From Lentimicrobiaceae bacterium (GTDB lineage: Bacteria > Bacteroidota > Bacteroidia > Bacteroidales > JALOCA01): a DNA stretch of 13,455 nt. The notes below the pieces were generated by a model, which saw only the letters and a program-made list of their open reading frames with translations, did not search any database and had not been told where the DNA came from. Numbering within the stretch: the stretch's first letter is position 1; each line of letters opens with the position of its first letter. The stretch spans positions 1-13,455 of the forward strand of contig JALOCA010000060.1 in NCBI GenBank assembly GCA_023227965.1, read 5' to 3'. The translations under genes were made by a program, and so were the position numbers. This document shows positions 1-8,587 of this stretch, piece after piece.

Positions 1-2101
1 CACAATCTCCCATCCAACCCCATCGTTCGTCTCGATCAGCTACATCCGCCATCGAACTTTTCAGACAGGACAGAAAGGTCATTGATACGGCACTCCATAA
101 CTTATTTAATCTCAAATCGGACGTCTCGAAATTTGCTGTTACCGGACAGCTGTCTGAGATCATTAGTGCTGTGATATCAATTAGGTTTACGGAAGACACA
201 AGACCACTGATCTCAACATAGCGGAAACCGTGGAACGTGAAGTCTGGCGTAAAAGTCTGGGGGCCTTTCCCGGCCAGAATATAAACATCGCCGTTGTCAT
301 AGGCGCCCCAAAGGTTTTTGGTGTAGAGTGATCCGTCTTCGTTCAGCGCCATGGCATGGCGCAGTTTGACCTTAGTGCCCGCAGCGCCATCCAAGGTAAC
401 CCGGCACACGCCTCCAACACCCTGACCAAAATCACATATCCAGTTACCAGAAGGTGTTTGCTTTAAGGATAAAGGCTTGAACTTGCCCCTGCAGATTATT
501 GGCTGAACAGTTTGCGGCCAGAGGTGCAATTTCCATGCTGGTTTCGAGACCACTGTAGATTTCCAACCTTCACCATGGTAACCAGGCTCGTTCCAGCCCG
601 GGAGTTCACACCGGGAATCGTAAATAATCCCATCGTACATACTCGTTTTACGGTAAGGTCCTTCAAAAGTATAGGACCAAGTTTCATTGGTACCGGTGAT
701 CTCGCGTGTGCCATCCTCATATTCAATCTCAATCTGTAATAAAAACCTTGGTATAATGTCCCCAAATCTACCCTGAGCAAAATCTTTGAATTGGTCGTAG
801 CCATCCAACCTGTATCGTGAACGGTACCAACCATCGGCCAGTATGGCTCCGGCCGCATTCGCCCCCTCATGCAACACGGAGGTCACATCAAAGGTCTGTA
901 TGGGAACACGTTTGTTATATTGCGTATAACCCGGTGCCATATATGTATCACTGATGCGGGTTCCATTGATGCGTAATTCGTAATTACCCAACGCCGTGGA
1001 GTAGGTTATGGCACGTTTTACAGGCTTTTTGCAAACAAACTCGCCGCGCAACAAAGGCGCAGGTCGAAGCCTGCGGCGACTCCCCCCGTCATATTGCGTT
1101 TTACCTGCAGTCAGAAGAGAAATGCCGAAACCGGCAGCAATATCCTCGTAAGAATCGAGTGCCGTTGCCTTGCACCCTTTTGCCAAATCGGTTTCTCCAT
1201 GAAGAACTTCCATTCCCGCCAATTTCAAAACGACCCTCTGTTTCAACGATGTAAGGCGTACATATCTTCCCTTCACCTCCGTAAACCGGATATTAAACGG
1301 TTCCTTTTCAGGACTCACGACATCTTCCTTTGTATAATCGGAAACCATCGATTTTACACTCATGTCCTCATAATCGGAAACCTCTATTTTGAACCGCAAC
1401 GGGAAGTCATAGCTAGGTGAAAGTTCACCTCCATTGGGATAAACGCCTCGCCTGCCTGCGGCACGATGAAGACGGATGCCATTAATGTTCTTTTGGGTGA
1501 CTAAGTCAATTTGAACCCATTTTTGGTCATTGGGATCATTAACTTTCAACGACATGTATCCGACATGCATCGGACTATCGGAAATAAAATCGGGGGCAGT
1601 GATCCACTTTGCCTTCCAGTCCATCTCCTGAAGTAAACCAACAGAAAACAGTGCCGGTTTGCTCCAGTCACTTCCATTTTCCATGCTCTTCAATGCAGTG
1701 GTCCAAACCCGTACTTTCCAAAAACACACTGTGCTGGAAGCCAGCGGCTTTCCATTGTACTCAATTTGAATGGTTACATCAGATTCCACACGTCCAGTAT
1801 CCCACAGATCCGCTTCATCGCGCTTGAGCGCTTTTAGACTAGAGGCAACCAGAACCTGGTAGGCCGTCTGGCGAACTGCCCTCCGAAAATCAATTATTTC
1901 CCAGGAAAACCTCGGATGATCTGTATCAATCCCCAACGGATCAGTTAAGTATTCGCAACGCAAATTTGAAAGAGTGGTTTCTCTGATTTCATCCCAAACC
2001 TTTGACTTCTTGTCAAACCATGGTTCAGAAGCCTTTACAACGGAATAACTTCCGATTAAGATACTACCAGTCTTAATGAATTTTCGACGATTATATTTCA
2101 T
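1..2101 (-). CDS. Alpha-L-rhamnosidase, GH78 type, partial (C-terminus beyond the left edge)
   Basis: Exo-enzyme expected to release terminal alpha-L-rhamnose from glycans outside the cytoplasm. The frame is open for 700 codons from the ATG at 2101 to the window edge, with no stop or frameshift. Residues 4-10 (NRRKFIK) followed by a short hydrophobic stretch resemble a twin-arginine (Tat) signal. Domain order: Ig-like N-terminal domain about 43-155 (SNLRCEYL, PRFSWEI); a discoidin/F5-8C-like insert about 171-305 (WVQIDL, NGIRLHR, GRYVRL); rhamnosidase N-terminal lectin-like domain about 345-525 (YELRINGTRISD, APGYTQYNKR); concanavalin-like domain about 540-650 (DFGQGVGG); start of the (alpha/alpha)6 catalytic barrel from about 655. 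Residues 686-699 match the GH78 signature DCPQRDERLGWTGD, keeping D686, E692 (expected general acid), W696 and D699, but reading VAD where CPQ is usual. The general base lies beyond the edge. It sits downstream of susD and probably belongs to the same glycan locus. Confidence 0.9.
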   Translation of the reverse strand, partial: MKYNRRKFIKTGSILIGSYSVVKASEPWFDKKSKVWDEIRETTLSNLRCEYLTDPLGIDTDHPRFSWEIIDFRRAVRQTAYQVLVASSLKALKRDEADLWDTGRVESDVTIQIEYNGKPLASSTVCFWKVRVWTTALKSMENGSDWSKPALFSVGLLQEMDWKAKWITAPDFISDSPMHVGYMSLKVNDPNDQKWVQIDLVTQKNINGIRLHRAAGRRGVYPNGGELSPSYDFPLRFKIEVSDYEDMSVKSMVSDYTKEDVVSPEKEPFNIRFTEVKGRYVRLTSLKQRVVLKLAGMEVLHGETDLAKGCKATALDSYEDIAAGFGISLLTAGKTQYDGGSRRRLRPAPLLRGEFVCKKPVKRAITYSTALGNYELRINGTRISDTYMAPGYTQYNKRVPIQTFDVTSVLHEGANAAGAILADGWYRSRYRLDGYDQFKDFAQGRFGDIIPRFLLQIEIEYEDGTREITGTNETWSYTFEGPYRKTSMYDGIIYDSRCELPGWNEPGYHGEGWKSTVVSKPAWKLHLWPQTVQPIICRGKFKPLSLKQTPSGNWICDFGQGVGGVCRVTLDGAAGTKVKLRHAMALNEDGSLYTKNLWGAYDNGDVYILAGKGPQTFTPDFTFHGFRYVEISGLVSSVNLIDITALMISDSCPVTANFETSDLRLNKLWSAVSMTFLSCLKSSMADVADRDERWGWMGDC

Positions 2102-2163
2102 ATTTAAGTACTATTTAAATATAAAGATTGGATTATTTGAACAGGGGACGAGCCGACAGAATG

Positions 2164-2199
2164 CAAAAGTTGTTTAGGTGCGTTAAGATGTTTAACGCA
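2164..2199 (-). promoter_or_regulatory. Candidate promoter and palindromic operator of the rhamnosidase gene
   Basis: TGCGTTAA (2179-2186) and TTAACGCA (2192-2199) form 8-bp inverted arms around 5 nt. On the minus strand, AACTTTTG (2164-2171) matches seven of eight positions of the Bacteroidota -7 element TAnnTTTG. That would place the palindrome over the -33 region, where a repressor or activator could act. No clear -33 TTTG is seen. The role is inferred from position only; the element lies 60-100 nt upstream of the rhamnosidase ATG. Confidence 0.3.
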
Positions 2200-2261
2200 T
2201 TAGTTTTACCCCTGATTATCTATAAAATAAGGTGCAACAGTAATTTAGTCCAAATGGAATG

Positions 2262-2277
2262 AATGAATCAATTCATT
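2262..2277. repeat. Short palindrome in the susD-rhamnosidase spacer
   Basis: AATGAAT and ATTCATT are 7-bp inverted arms separated by CA. The element is AT-rich, so it may be chance, but it lies between the susD hairpin and the larger palindrome. It could be a second protein-binding site for the rhamnosidase promoter. The rest of the 240-bp spacer shows nothing recognisable. Confidence 0.2.
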
Positions 2278-2291
2278 TAGCAGATTAACCT

Positions 2292-2330
2292 AATGTACTA
2301 TCCTGAGCTCATCGCTCAGGATAGTACATT
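2292..2330 (-). terminator. Perfect 17-bp hairpin after susD
   Basis: AATGTACTATCCTGAGC (2292-2308) and its exact complement (2314-2330) enclose a 5-nt loop. The hairpin begins 11 nt after the susD stop codon, where the end of the sigma-fecR-susC-susD transcript is expected. On the minus strand it is followed by AGGTTAATC rather than a U run, so it is not a classical intrinsic terminator. It may instead be a 3'-end stabilising or processing hairpin. The structure is certain; the function is inferred. Confidence 0.55.
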
Positions 2331-2341
2331 TCCTTAAAAAT

Positions 2342-4018
2342 TTAATAACCTGGATTTTGTTTTAATGCCCCTAAACTTCTATCAATTTCTATTCGTGCAA
2401 TTGGAACAAGATAAAGATTATCGGAGAAATGGCGTTCCAAAATTTGAAAAGGGGTATATGTTTTTGATCCGTCCCCAAGCTTTATTATCTTCATACCCAT
2501 AACATTCTTAATCTCAGTCGTCGTTGCAATTTTCCATCTGCGGACATCAAAGAAACGATGTCCTTCAAAAGCAAGTTCGATCCTGCGTTCATTCTGTATT
2601 TTTTTCCTTAATTCTTGACCTGAAGCAGTTACCGGGGGCATATCAACTCCTGAACGGGAGCGTATCATATTGATATATTTTCGTGCATTTACCTCATCGC
2701 CCAATTCAAATTTGGCTTCGGCATAGTTTAATAGTATCTCGGCATATCTGAAGAATACATATGGAGAAGTTGAATTAATGCTTGACGCCTTAATATCACC
2801 AGCAGGTATAAGTTCGGGTTGTACAAACTTTTTAAGATAATAAGATGTCAAAGAAGCATTCCATGGCGACATAGAACTTCCAGGCGAATCTATTCCTCCC
2901 TGGAAAGTTTCTGTCACTCTACCCCTCCAGACAGAACCATCATGCAGAATAGAAGCTTCAAATCTTGGATCACGATTTACATAAGGATTTTGAGGATCAT
3001 AACCTGAAGCTGAATTAATACTCCCATTTTCTAAATAAGGCAGTTCACCGTTAACCATTTCATACGCATCCACCATGTTTTGTGTTGGTGCATTTGCAAA
3101 ACCCCCTGCATTATCTGCGTTTCGGCCACACCAAAAATGCGTATAATGACAATTTGCCTGAGTAAAATACCTTGCAAAGATTATTTCCTTATTACTAGTG
3201 ATGGCCCCGGGCAAAAACAGGTTTTGGTAATTATTGTACAAAGCATAACCGGAATTTAAAAGCGCTTCAGCAGCAGTTGCTGCTTTGGTCCATTTTGCCA
3301 GATCATTGGCCGGATTATTTAAAGGGCTTGCTGCATATAGCAATACCCTGGATTTCAATGCCCTTGCTGCGTCTCCGGAAACCCGTCCCAGCAAAGCGCC
3401 GGTTTGTTGGTTGGGCAATAAACCAATCGCATCGTCGAGATCTTTGATGATGAAATTTACACAATCATCGTACGAAGCCCTTGATACTTTAGTAAAGTCG
3501 TCGTTTAAAGCAAATACATAGTCAATGATTGGAACCCCGCCATACCTACAGATCAAATTGGCATAGGTGAAAGCCCGAATAAATTTCATCTCTCCTTTCA
3601 ACCTGTTTTTTACTGCAATGTCTATTGGCGCATCATCTATTTTTGTAAAGAAAACATTGATGTTCCGGATATAACTATAGGCTGATTTCCAATAATTTAA
3701 TCCCGGAGGGGTACCTATCTTAAGGTACGAATCGCTTGGATCAACAGAGGTAACATTATCGGAGGTTAAGCTACCTTGCAAAACGAAGCTCGCATTTGAT
3801 GAACTATTAATTTCACCACTTATTGCTCCCCCCCAAATACCCCCCTGGTAAAATCCGTGTTCAACTGCATGATAATTGGTTGTTACATACAATTCAATCA
3901 GCGACTGATCATTCCAAACACTGGTTTCAGAAATTCTATCCAATGGTTTAAGGTCAAGGATATCCTTGCATGAAGTTAGCGCCAACGCTGCTACAATCAG
4001 GTATATTATCTTTTTCAT
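2342..4018 (-). CDS. susD: SusD/RagB-family surface glycan-binding lipoprotein
   Basis: Partner of the SusC channel at the cell surface, expected to bind the glycan or oligosaccharide and close over the transporter as a lid. The 558-residue length is usual for the family. The N-terminus (MKKIIYLIVAALALTSC) is a lipoprotein signal with lipobox LTSC and acylated Cys17. The SusD hallmarks follow: an N-terminal TPR-type helical region with FIRAFTYANLICRYGGVPI, and the C-terminal block with FRYAEILLNYAEAKFELGD, ARKYINMIRSRSGV and NERRIELAFEGHRFFDVRRW. It ends with a typical short tail (LGALKQNPGY). The start is 11 nt after the susC stop, so the two are co-transcribed. Ligand specificity cannot be read from the sequence; the downstream rhamnosidase suggests a rhamnosylated glycan. 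The symbol denotes the family, not a starch-specific function. Confidence 0.95.
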   Translation of the reverse strand: MKKIIYLIVAALALTSCKDILDLKPLDRISETSVWNDQSLIELYVTTNYHAVEHGFYQGGIWGGAISGEINSSSNASFVLQGSLTSDNVTSVDPSDSYLKIGTPPGLNYWKSAYSYIRNINVFFTKIDDAPIDIAVKNRLKGEMKFIRAFTYANLICRYGGVPIIDYVFALNDDFTKVSRASYDDCVNFIIKDLDDAIGLLPNQQTGALLGRVSGDAARALKSRVLLYAASPLNNPANDLAKWTKAATAAEALLNSGYALYNNYQNLFLPGAITSNKEIIFARYFTQANCHYTHFWCGRNADNAGGFANAPTQNMVDAYEMVNGELPYLENGSINSASGYDPQNPYVNRDPRFEASILHDGSVWRGRVTETFQGGIDSPGSSMSPWNASLTSYYLKKFVQPELIPAGDIKASSINSTSPYVFFRYAEILLNYAEAKFELGDEVNARKYINMIRSRSGVDMPPVTASGQELRKKIQNERRIELAFEGHRFFDVRRWKIATTTEIKNVMGMKIIKLGDGSKTYTPFQILERHFSDNLYLVPIARIEIDRSLGALKQNPGY

Positions 4019-4029
4019 CTTTTTTAGTT

Positions 4030-7000
4030 TTAAAAAGTTAAGTTGAATCCCATATTCAAAACACGTTGTTGAGAATAATAAAAGGTAGTATTATTAGCTT
4101 CCGGATCCTGCCCCCAATCTTTCAAATGGTCATACAAGTAAAACAGGTTAAAGCCATTGACAAAAATCCGAAATCCCTGAACTTTTAATTTTTCAGTGAT
4201 ACGTTTCGGCAAATTGTAGCCAAGTTCCAGATTTTTCAATCGTAAGAAACCTGCATCTTTTAACCATTGAGTAGATTGTACAAGATTACTGTTCCCGCCA
4301 TAATCATTTCGAGGCATTGTACCTTCTATATTTTGTGGGGTCCAACGACCCTCAGCACGTGCAGTGAAAAAATTTCCTACGTCGGAATTAAATCTTCCAA
4401 ACCAGTTGGAATAAAATATTGCATTTGCCTGTCCCTGAAATAATGCCGATAGGTCAAACCCTTTATAACTGAATGATGTCGTAAAACCATAAACGATTTG
4501 AGGGACATTCGTTTCATTAATTCTTATCTGGTCCCTGCTATTAATCACACCGTCGTTGTTAGCATCCTGAAATATGATATCCCCGGGTGTTGCCCCTACC
4601 AGGTGTGGAGTGCTGTTAATTTGTGCCTGATCGCGGAAAATGCCTATTGCATTGTAATATAAGGCTGAACCAATAGGCCTACCAGTGGCTAACTGATACG
4701 GTTCAGCTGCTGGCACCTCATCAGCATAAATGACCTTGTTCCTTGCGAAGGAGAAATTTCCGGTTAAACTATATTTTATGGCATGTTTATTATTGATATG
4801 CGACAGTTGCAACTCGAACCCCTTGTTTTCGACAATACCCACGTTTTGTGATGGAAGAGCTAATCCGGTATAATCGGGGACAACGGCATTGCGCGTTGTC
4901 AGAATATTGGACCGTCTTGTTTTGAAAACATCAAATTCTACGCCCAAAAGATTATCCCAAAGGGTGGCTTCCAATCCGAGATTCGATGTTTTGGCTACCT
5001 CCCAGGTTATATCAGGATTAGGCACACCACTCTGGGTCAAACCTGATACATCGTTGTTCCCAATTACATTGCTGTAATTTGTATTGTAGCCATAACTCAT
5101 CAAATACTGATAAGAACTTACCTGATCATTTCCCATTTCACCATAGGATGCCCTGATTTTTAAATTATTAATAAAGGTCACTCCTTTCATAAATGATTCT
5201 TCCGATAATCTCCATCCCAATGAGAATCCGGGGAATAAGCCCCATCGTTTATCTTTGGCAAAATTCATCGATCCATCGTACCTGAAAATTGCCTGAGCTA
5301 AATATTTACCTGCATAGTCATAGGATGCTCTGCCAAAATAGTTTTGCCTTGCTGTAGTCGAGGCTGTGCCACTATTCCCCTGATCACTGGCTACACTGCT
5401 TCCGGCAAATAATTGAGGAAGTTCCGTAGAAATAAAGTTATTCCGGAAAGCACTTAAATAGTCATAATTGGTTTGCCGCTGTTCGTAACCAGCCATAGCA
5501 TCCAGATTGTGTTTTTTAAAGCTACGCTTAAAGTTTATTTTAGCGTTAACTGTCATAAATGTACTTTGATCAAAATTTTCAGACAGTGATGCTTTAGCTG
5601 AACCAATTGTCGTTTTTGTATATATTCCCGTAAAACTGTTCTTATTGTACACATAAGAGGGAGTATTCCATGTTTTATTAAAATTGTATCCTGCATCGTA
5701 GTTAGCACTTCCATCTACCCAAAGTCCCTTGACCCATGGTAGGTCGAGTTTAAAAGATAAAGTACTTGTCACTCCACGATAATTCTGATTTCTGTACCCC
5801 GCTGCATCGCTAACCATATTAATTATGTTTTGGCCATCTCTGCATGGGTACAAATAATCCGTACCTGGCCAGTGAAGTTGCCACATAGGCAGGTATAACA
5901 TGATATGAGAGAATGGATCATTAACCGGACGGTGACGGTCTTCCATTCTTCCTGATAAATCAAAGCCAAATTTGAAGTAATCTGTCACCTGAACATCAAT
6001 ATTTGATCTGAAATTGTACTGCTTATAAGTTTCAGTACCATAATTAAACTGTCCTGGCTGGTTAAGTCCTCCCAATGAAACAAAATATTTCATTTTTTTG
6101 CTTCCCCCGGATACCGAAATATCTGCCCGTTGAGTTGGGGTAAGGGTCTTAATCATCAAATCCTGCCAGTTTGTATTAGGATAGTTGTCTGGATCAGTAC
6201 CATCTCTAAACTTTTGTAACTCGGCATCCGTATATTTTGCAGATAATCCTTGTGCTGCTCTGTATTCATTTTGAACATTTGCGAAAAGATATGAATCAGC
6301 CATTTTTTGTGTTCTCGTAGGCTGTGTAAATCCCTGATTAAAGTTAACCTCAAACTGAGATTTTCCGTCAGTTCCACGTTTGGTTGTTACCAAAATCACA
6401 CCATTTGCTGCCCGCGCACCATAGATAGCAGCAGTTGCATCTTTCAAAACCGTCACATTTTCAATATCATTCGGATTCAACCTGCCTATTCCTGATCGTT
6501 CAACGCCATCTATAATTATAAGAGGATTGGCATTTCCGGTAGTACTTAAACCCCTGATGAATATTGTTGGATCGTCATATCCCGGTTCACCGGATCGAGT
6601 ATTGATGATAACCCCGGGAAGGCGTCCTGTCAGTGAATTGGCCAGATTTTGGGCCGGGATTTTAACCAATTCAGCGCCTTTGGTTGAAACGATAGAACCT
6701 GTAGCTACCACTTTCCTTTGGGTGCCATAACCAATGGCTACCACTTCTTCAATGCCAACGGTTTCTTCAGTAAGCACCACATTAATAGTTGATTTACCTG
6801 CAACGGCAATTTCCTGTGGTTTCATCCCCACAAACGAAAACTGCAAAATGGCATTGTCAGGAATATTGGAAATTGAAAAATTGCCGTTATTGTCTGTTAT
6901 GACACCAACAGTTGTCCCCTTCACCACGACAGAAACACCTGGAAGTGTTGCACCGAATTGATCGGTGACTTTACCGGAAACGGGTTTTTGTTGAAAAAGA

Positions 7001-7386
7001 CTTGCAACATTCTCGTTTGCATTTTCTTTCGATACGATCGCAATATACTTGTCGAAAACCTTGAAGGTCAAATTGGAATCCTTGAGCAGGGAATTGAGTA
7101 CTTCATCAACCGTTTGCTGATTTGCATCAACGTTATGTTTGACATTTGGATCGATTTCGTTGCTCCGATAAAAGAAACGAAACTCAGAAACCTTTTCAAT
7201 TTCACTTAAGATGTTCTCAAGCGAGGCATTTTCCATTTTCAGTGACAGTCTGGTGTTCTGGGAATAGGAGTTCGTTGCATAAGTTTGCATCAAACTGATT
7301 AAGAGAAGTAACGTTGTAATTCTCATAATTCGCAATAATTTGGTTAATCTCCACTTGATCGGTGAAGATTGATAAAAATTTTTCAT
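4030..7386 (-). CDS. susC: SusC/RagA-family TonB-dependent transporter with STN signalling domain
   Basis: Outer-membrane transporter that imports oligosaccharides using TonB energy and here also signals to a sigma factor. It has 1118 residues. A long N-terminus with hydrophobic core TTLLLLISLM (about 24-33) leads to probable signal cleavage near YSQ (43). The STN domain at about 45-120 (LSLKMENASLENILSEIE, FKVFDKYIAIVS) is the part that contacts FecR-type anti-sigma factors. A carboxypeptidase-regulatory-like beta domain follows at about 135-207 (VSGKVTDQFGATLPGVSV). Then come a TonB-box-like segment and the plug at about 212-340 (EEVVAIGYGTQ, LTGRLPGVII, PLIIIDGVE, VLKDATAAIYGARAANGVI). The rest is a beta barrel ending in NMGFNLTF with a terminal aromatic residue. 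The ATG at 7386 gives a complete signal peptide. STN presence and the adjacent fecR/sigma pair agree with regulation by substrate sensing. Confidence 0.96.
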   Translation of the reverse strand: MKNFYQSSPIKWRLTKLLRIMRITTLLLLISLMQTYATNSYSQNTRLSLKMENASLENILSEIEKVSEFRFFYRSNEIDPNVKHNVDANQQTVDEVLNSLLKDSNLTFKVFDKYIAIVSKENANENVASLFQQKPVSGKVTDQFGATLPGVSVVVKGTTVGVITDNNGNFSISNIPDNAILQFSFVGMKPQEIAVAGKSTINVVLTEETVGIEEVVAIGYGTQRKVVATGSIVSTKGAELVKIPAQNLANSLTGRLPGVIINTRSGEPGYDDPTIFIRGLSTTGNANPLIIIDGVERSGIGRLNPNDIENVTVLKDATAAIYGARAANGVILVTTKRGTDGKSQFEVNFNQGFTQPTRTQKMADSYLFANVQNEYRAAQGLSAKYTDAELQKFRDGTDPDNYPNTNWQDLMIKTLTPTQRADISVSGGSKKMKYFVSLGGLNQPGQFNYGTETYKQYNFRSNIDVQVTDYFKFGFDLSGRMEDRHRPVNDPFSHIMLYLPMWQLHWPGTDYLYPCRDGQNIINMVSDAAGYRNQNYRGVTSTLSFKLDLPWVKGLWVDGSANYDAGYNFNKTWNTPSYVYNKNSFTGIYTKTTIGSAKASLSENFDQSTFMTVNAKINFKRSFKKHNLDAMAGYEQRQTNYDYLSAFRNNFISTELPQLFAGSSVASDQGNSGTASTTARQNYFGRASYDYAGKYLAQAIFRYDGSMNFAKDKRWGLFPGFSLGWRLSEESFMKGVTFINNLKIRASYGEMGNDQVSSYQYLMSYGYNTNYSNVIGNNDVSGLTQSGVPNPDITWEVAKTSNLGLEATLWDNLLGVEFDVFKTRRSNILTTRNAVVPDYTGLALPSQNVGIVENKGFELQLSHINNKHAIKYSLTGNFSFARNKVIYADEVPAAEPYQLATGRPIGSALYYNAIGIFRDQAQINSTPHLVGATPGDIIFQDANNDGVINSRDQIRINETNVPQIVYGFTTSFSYKGFDLSALFQGQANAIFYSNWFGRFNSDVGNFFTARAEGRWTPQNIEGTMPRNDYGGNSNLVQSTQWLKDAGFLRLKNLELGYNLPKRITEKLKVQGFRIFVNGFNLFYLYDHLKDWGQDPEANNTTFYYSQQRVLNMGFNLTF

Positions 7387-7441
7387 AATTTTGACACATT
7401 AAGTTTTGGATAATTTTTTCGCATTTCAAAATTTAATCGGA

Positions 7442-7468
7442 ATGCCTGATCATTTTATGTCAGTGCAT
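7442..7468. repeat. Imperfect inverted repeat upstream of susC
   Basis: ATGCCTGA (7442-7449) pairs with TCAG-T-GCAT (7460-7468), leaving one bulged base and a 10-nt loop. It lies about 56-82 nt upstream of the susC start in the 130-bp fecR-susC spacer. It could be an operator or a 5'-leader stem-loop; no function is shown. Confidence 0.2.
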
Positions 7469-7483
7469 GAGGGTCGGGAATAG

Positions 7484-7494
7484 TACAAATATTT
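7484..7494 (-). promoter_or_regulatory. Candidate promoter -7 element upstream of susC
   Basis: On the minus strand AAATATTTGTA contains AATATTTG, seven of eight positions of TAnnTTTG, followed by TA. It lies about 98 nt before the susC ATG. The same 11-mer occurs upstream of fecR. No -33 TTTG is seen at the usual distance. It may alternatively form part of the promoter read by the neighbouring ECF sigma factor; this is speculative. Confidence 0.25.
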
Positions 7495-7516
7495 CCGGCC
7501 CTTTTCCCTTTGATTT

Positions 7517-8521
7517 CTACTTTTTCATTTTCATTGGCAAATGTTTAAGGTGAATTACGTTTGGTTGATTGTTTTCGGGTTCAATTTGATATCCGATCCT
7601 GGAAATATATGTGAGGATCTCCAAAATCTGGTCTATTGGTTTGGTTTTCAATATAGAACCTGAAAAGGCAATATCTTTAATACTCTCCTGATCGAACACA
7701 ATTTTGACACTGTACCATTTCTCCAGCTTCTTTGCTATCTCTCGTAAAGATTCCTTCCGGAAAACAATGGTTCCTGTTGTCCAGCTGGTATAAAATTCCA
7801 CATTAACCTTTTTCAGGTTTAATATTCCGGCAGATTTACTGAATTCGGCATTCATATTCGGAAGAAGCTCAGCAACAGTATTTCCGCTTTTATTCTGTAT
7901 TGCCACCTTCCCCTCAACAAGTGTGACATTCGTTTTTTCATTCTCAGCGTAAGAATCCACATTGAACCTTGTTCCAGTTACCTCTACATCCAGATCTGTG
8001 GTTTTAATAACAAACGGATGGTTTTTATCGGAAGCAACCTCAAAGAAAGCTTCACCATCAAGTTCAACAACTCTTGATTTAGCGCTAAAACTTGAAGGGT
8101 ACCTTAATTTTGTTCCCGAATTGAGCCATACCTTGGTTGAATCGCTCATGGCTAATATGGCGCTTTGTCCTAACGGAACAGTCAATTCTTGCCACGCAAC
8201 ATCCTGGTTGAAGAATTTTTGGGAAACCATGTATTGAACCAATGCCCCAACTGAAAGAAAGATCAGGATAGCTGCCGCATATTTCAAATATCCGGTAAAT
8301 ATCAGGGCTTTAAAATTTCTGCGCTTGAATTGCCTAAACGGCAGGTCAACATCCACATTGGGATTTTCGTATTGAATACCCGAAAGTGCCCAGCAATTTA
8401 AAATATCATTGTATGTTTTGCGATTTTCGGGACTCATTTCGATCCAATCCATAACAGTCTTCATTTCCGACTGATCGGTAATATTTCCAGTGACAAAATC
8501 GATAAGCTGTTCTTCCTTCAT
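7517..8521 (-). CDS. FecR-family anti-sigma factor
   Basis: Inner-membrane regulator expected to hold the adjacent ECF sigma factor inactive and release it when the SusC STN domain signals substrate. It has 334 residues. The N-terminal cytoplasmic part (1-70) is short and resembles the sigma-binding domain (NRKTYNDILNCW). One membrane segment lies at about 78-98 (YLKYAAAILIFLSVGAL). The periplasmic FecR domain spans about 112-208 (ELTVPLGQSAILAMSDSTKVWLNSG in overlapping short motifs, LRYPSSF, ELDGEAFFEVASD, HPFVIKT, VTGTRFNV, VTLVEGKV). The C-terminal DUF4974-type domain spans about 253-325 (ESLREIAKKLEKWYSVKI, IDQILEILT). It starts 66 nt after the sigma gene and ends 130 nt before susC, the standard order for this regulatory module. 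No defect is seen. Confidence 0.94.
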   Translation of the reverse strand: MKEEQLIDFVTGNITDQSEMKTVMDWIEMSPENRKTYNDILNCWALSGIQYENPNVDVDLPFRQFKRRNFKALIFTGYLKYAAAILIFLSVGALVQYMVSQKFFNQDVAWQELTVPLGQSAILAMSDSTKVWLNSGTKLRYPSSFSAKSRVVELDGEAFFEVASDKNHPFVIKTTDLDVEVTGTRFNVDSYAENEKTNVTLVEGKVAIQNKSGNTVAELLPNMNAEFSKSAGILNLKKVNVEFYTSWTTGTIVFRKESLREIAKKLEKWYSVKIVFDQESIKDIAFSGSILKTKPIDQILEILTYISRIGYQIEPENNQPNVIHLKHLPMKMKK

Positions 8522-8576
8522 TTTCCGGCATTTGTAATGTATAATCCATAAGTTGGGTTTTACCCTGAGTGAAAAT

Positions 8577-8587
8577 TACAAATATTT
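8577..8587 (-). promoter_or_regulatory. Candidate promoter -7 element upstream of fecR
   Basis: On the minus strand AAATATTTGTA begins immediately after the sigma-gene stop codon and contains AATATTTG, close to TAnnTTTG. A CTTG lies about 21 nt further upstream, inside the end of the sigma gene, and could serve as a weak -33 element. It would give fecR some transcription of its own, but read-through from the sigma gene is just as likely. Confidence 0.25.

Noticed and set aside
496..870. A 124-codon minus-strand frame inside the rhamnosidase region
   Set aside because: It is a different frame from the 700-codon rhamnosidase frame, which is open through the same stretch and has clear GH78 motifs; the shadow has none.
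1333..1382. Direct repeat ATAATCGGAAACC within the rhamnosidase gene
   Set aside because: It encodes two nearby VSDY segments in the discoidin-like insert and shows no further repeat structure.
7217..7429. A 70-codon minus-strand frame over the susC start
   Set aside because: It overlaps the susC signal peptide and STN domain in another frame and has no recognisable features.
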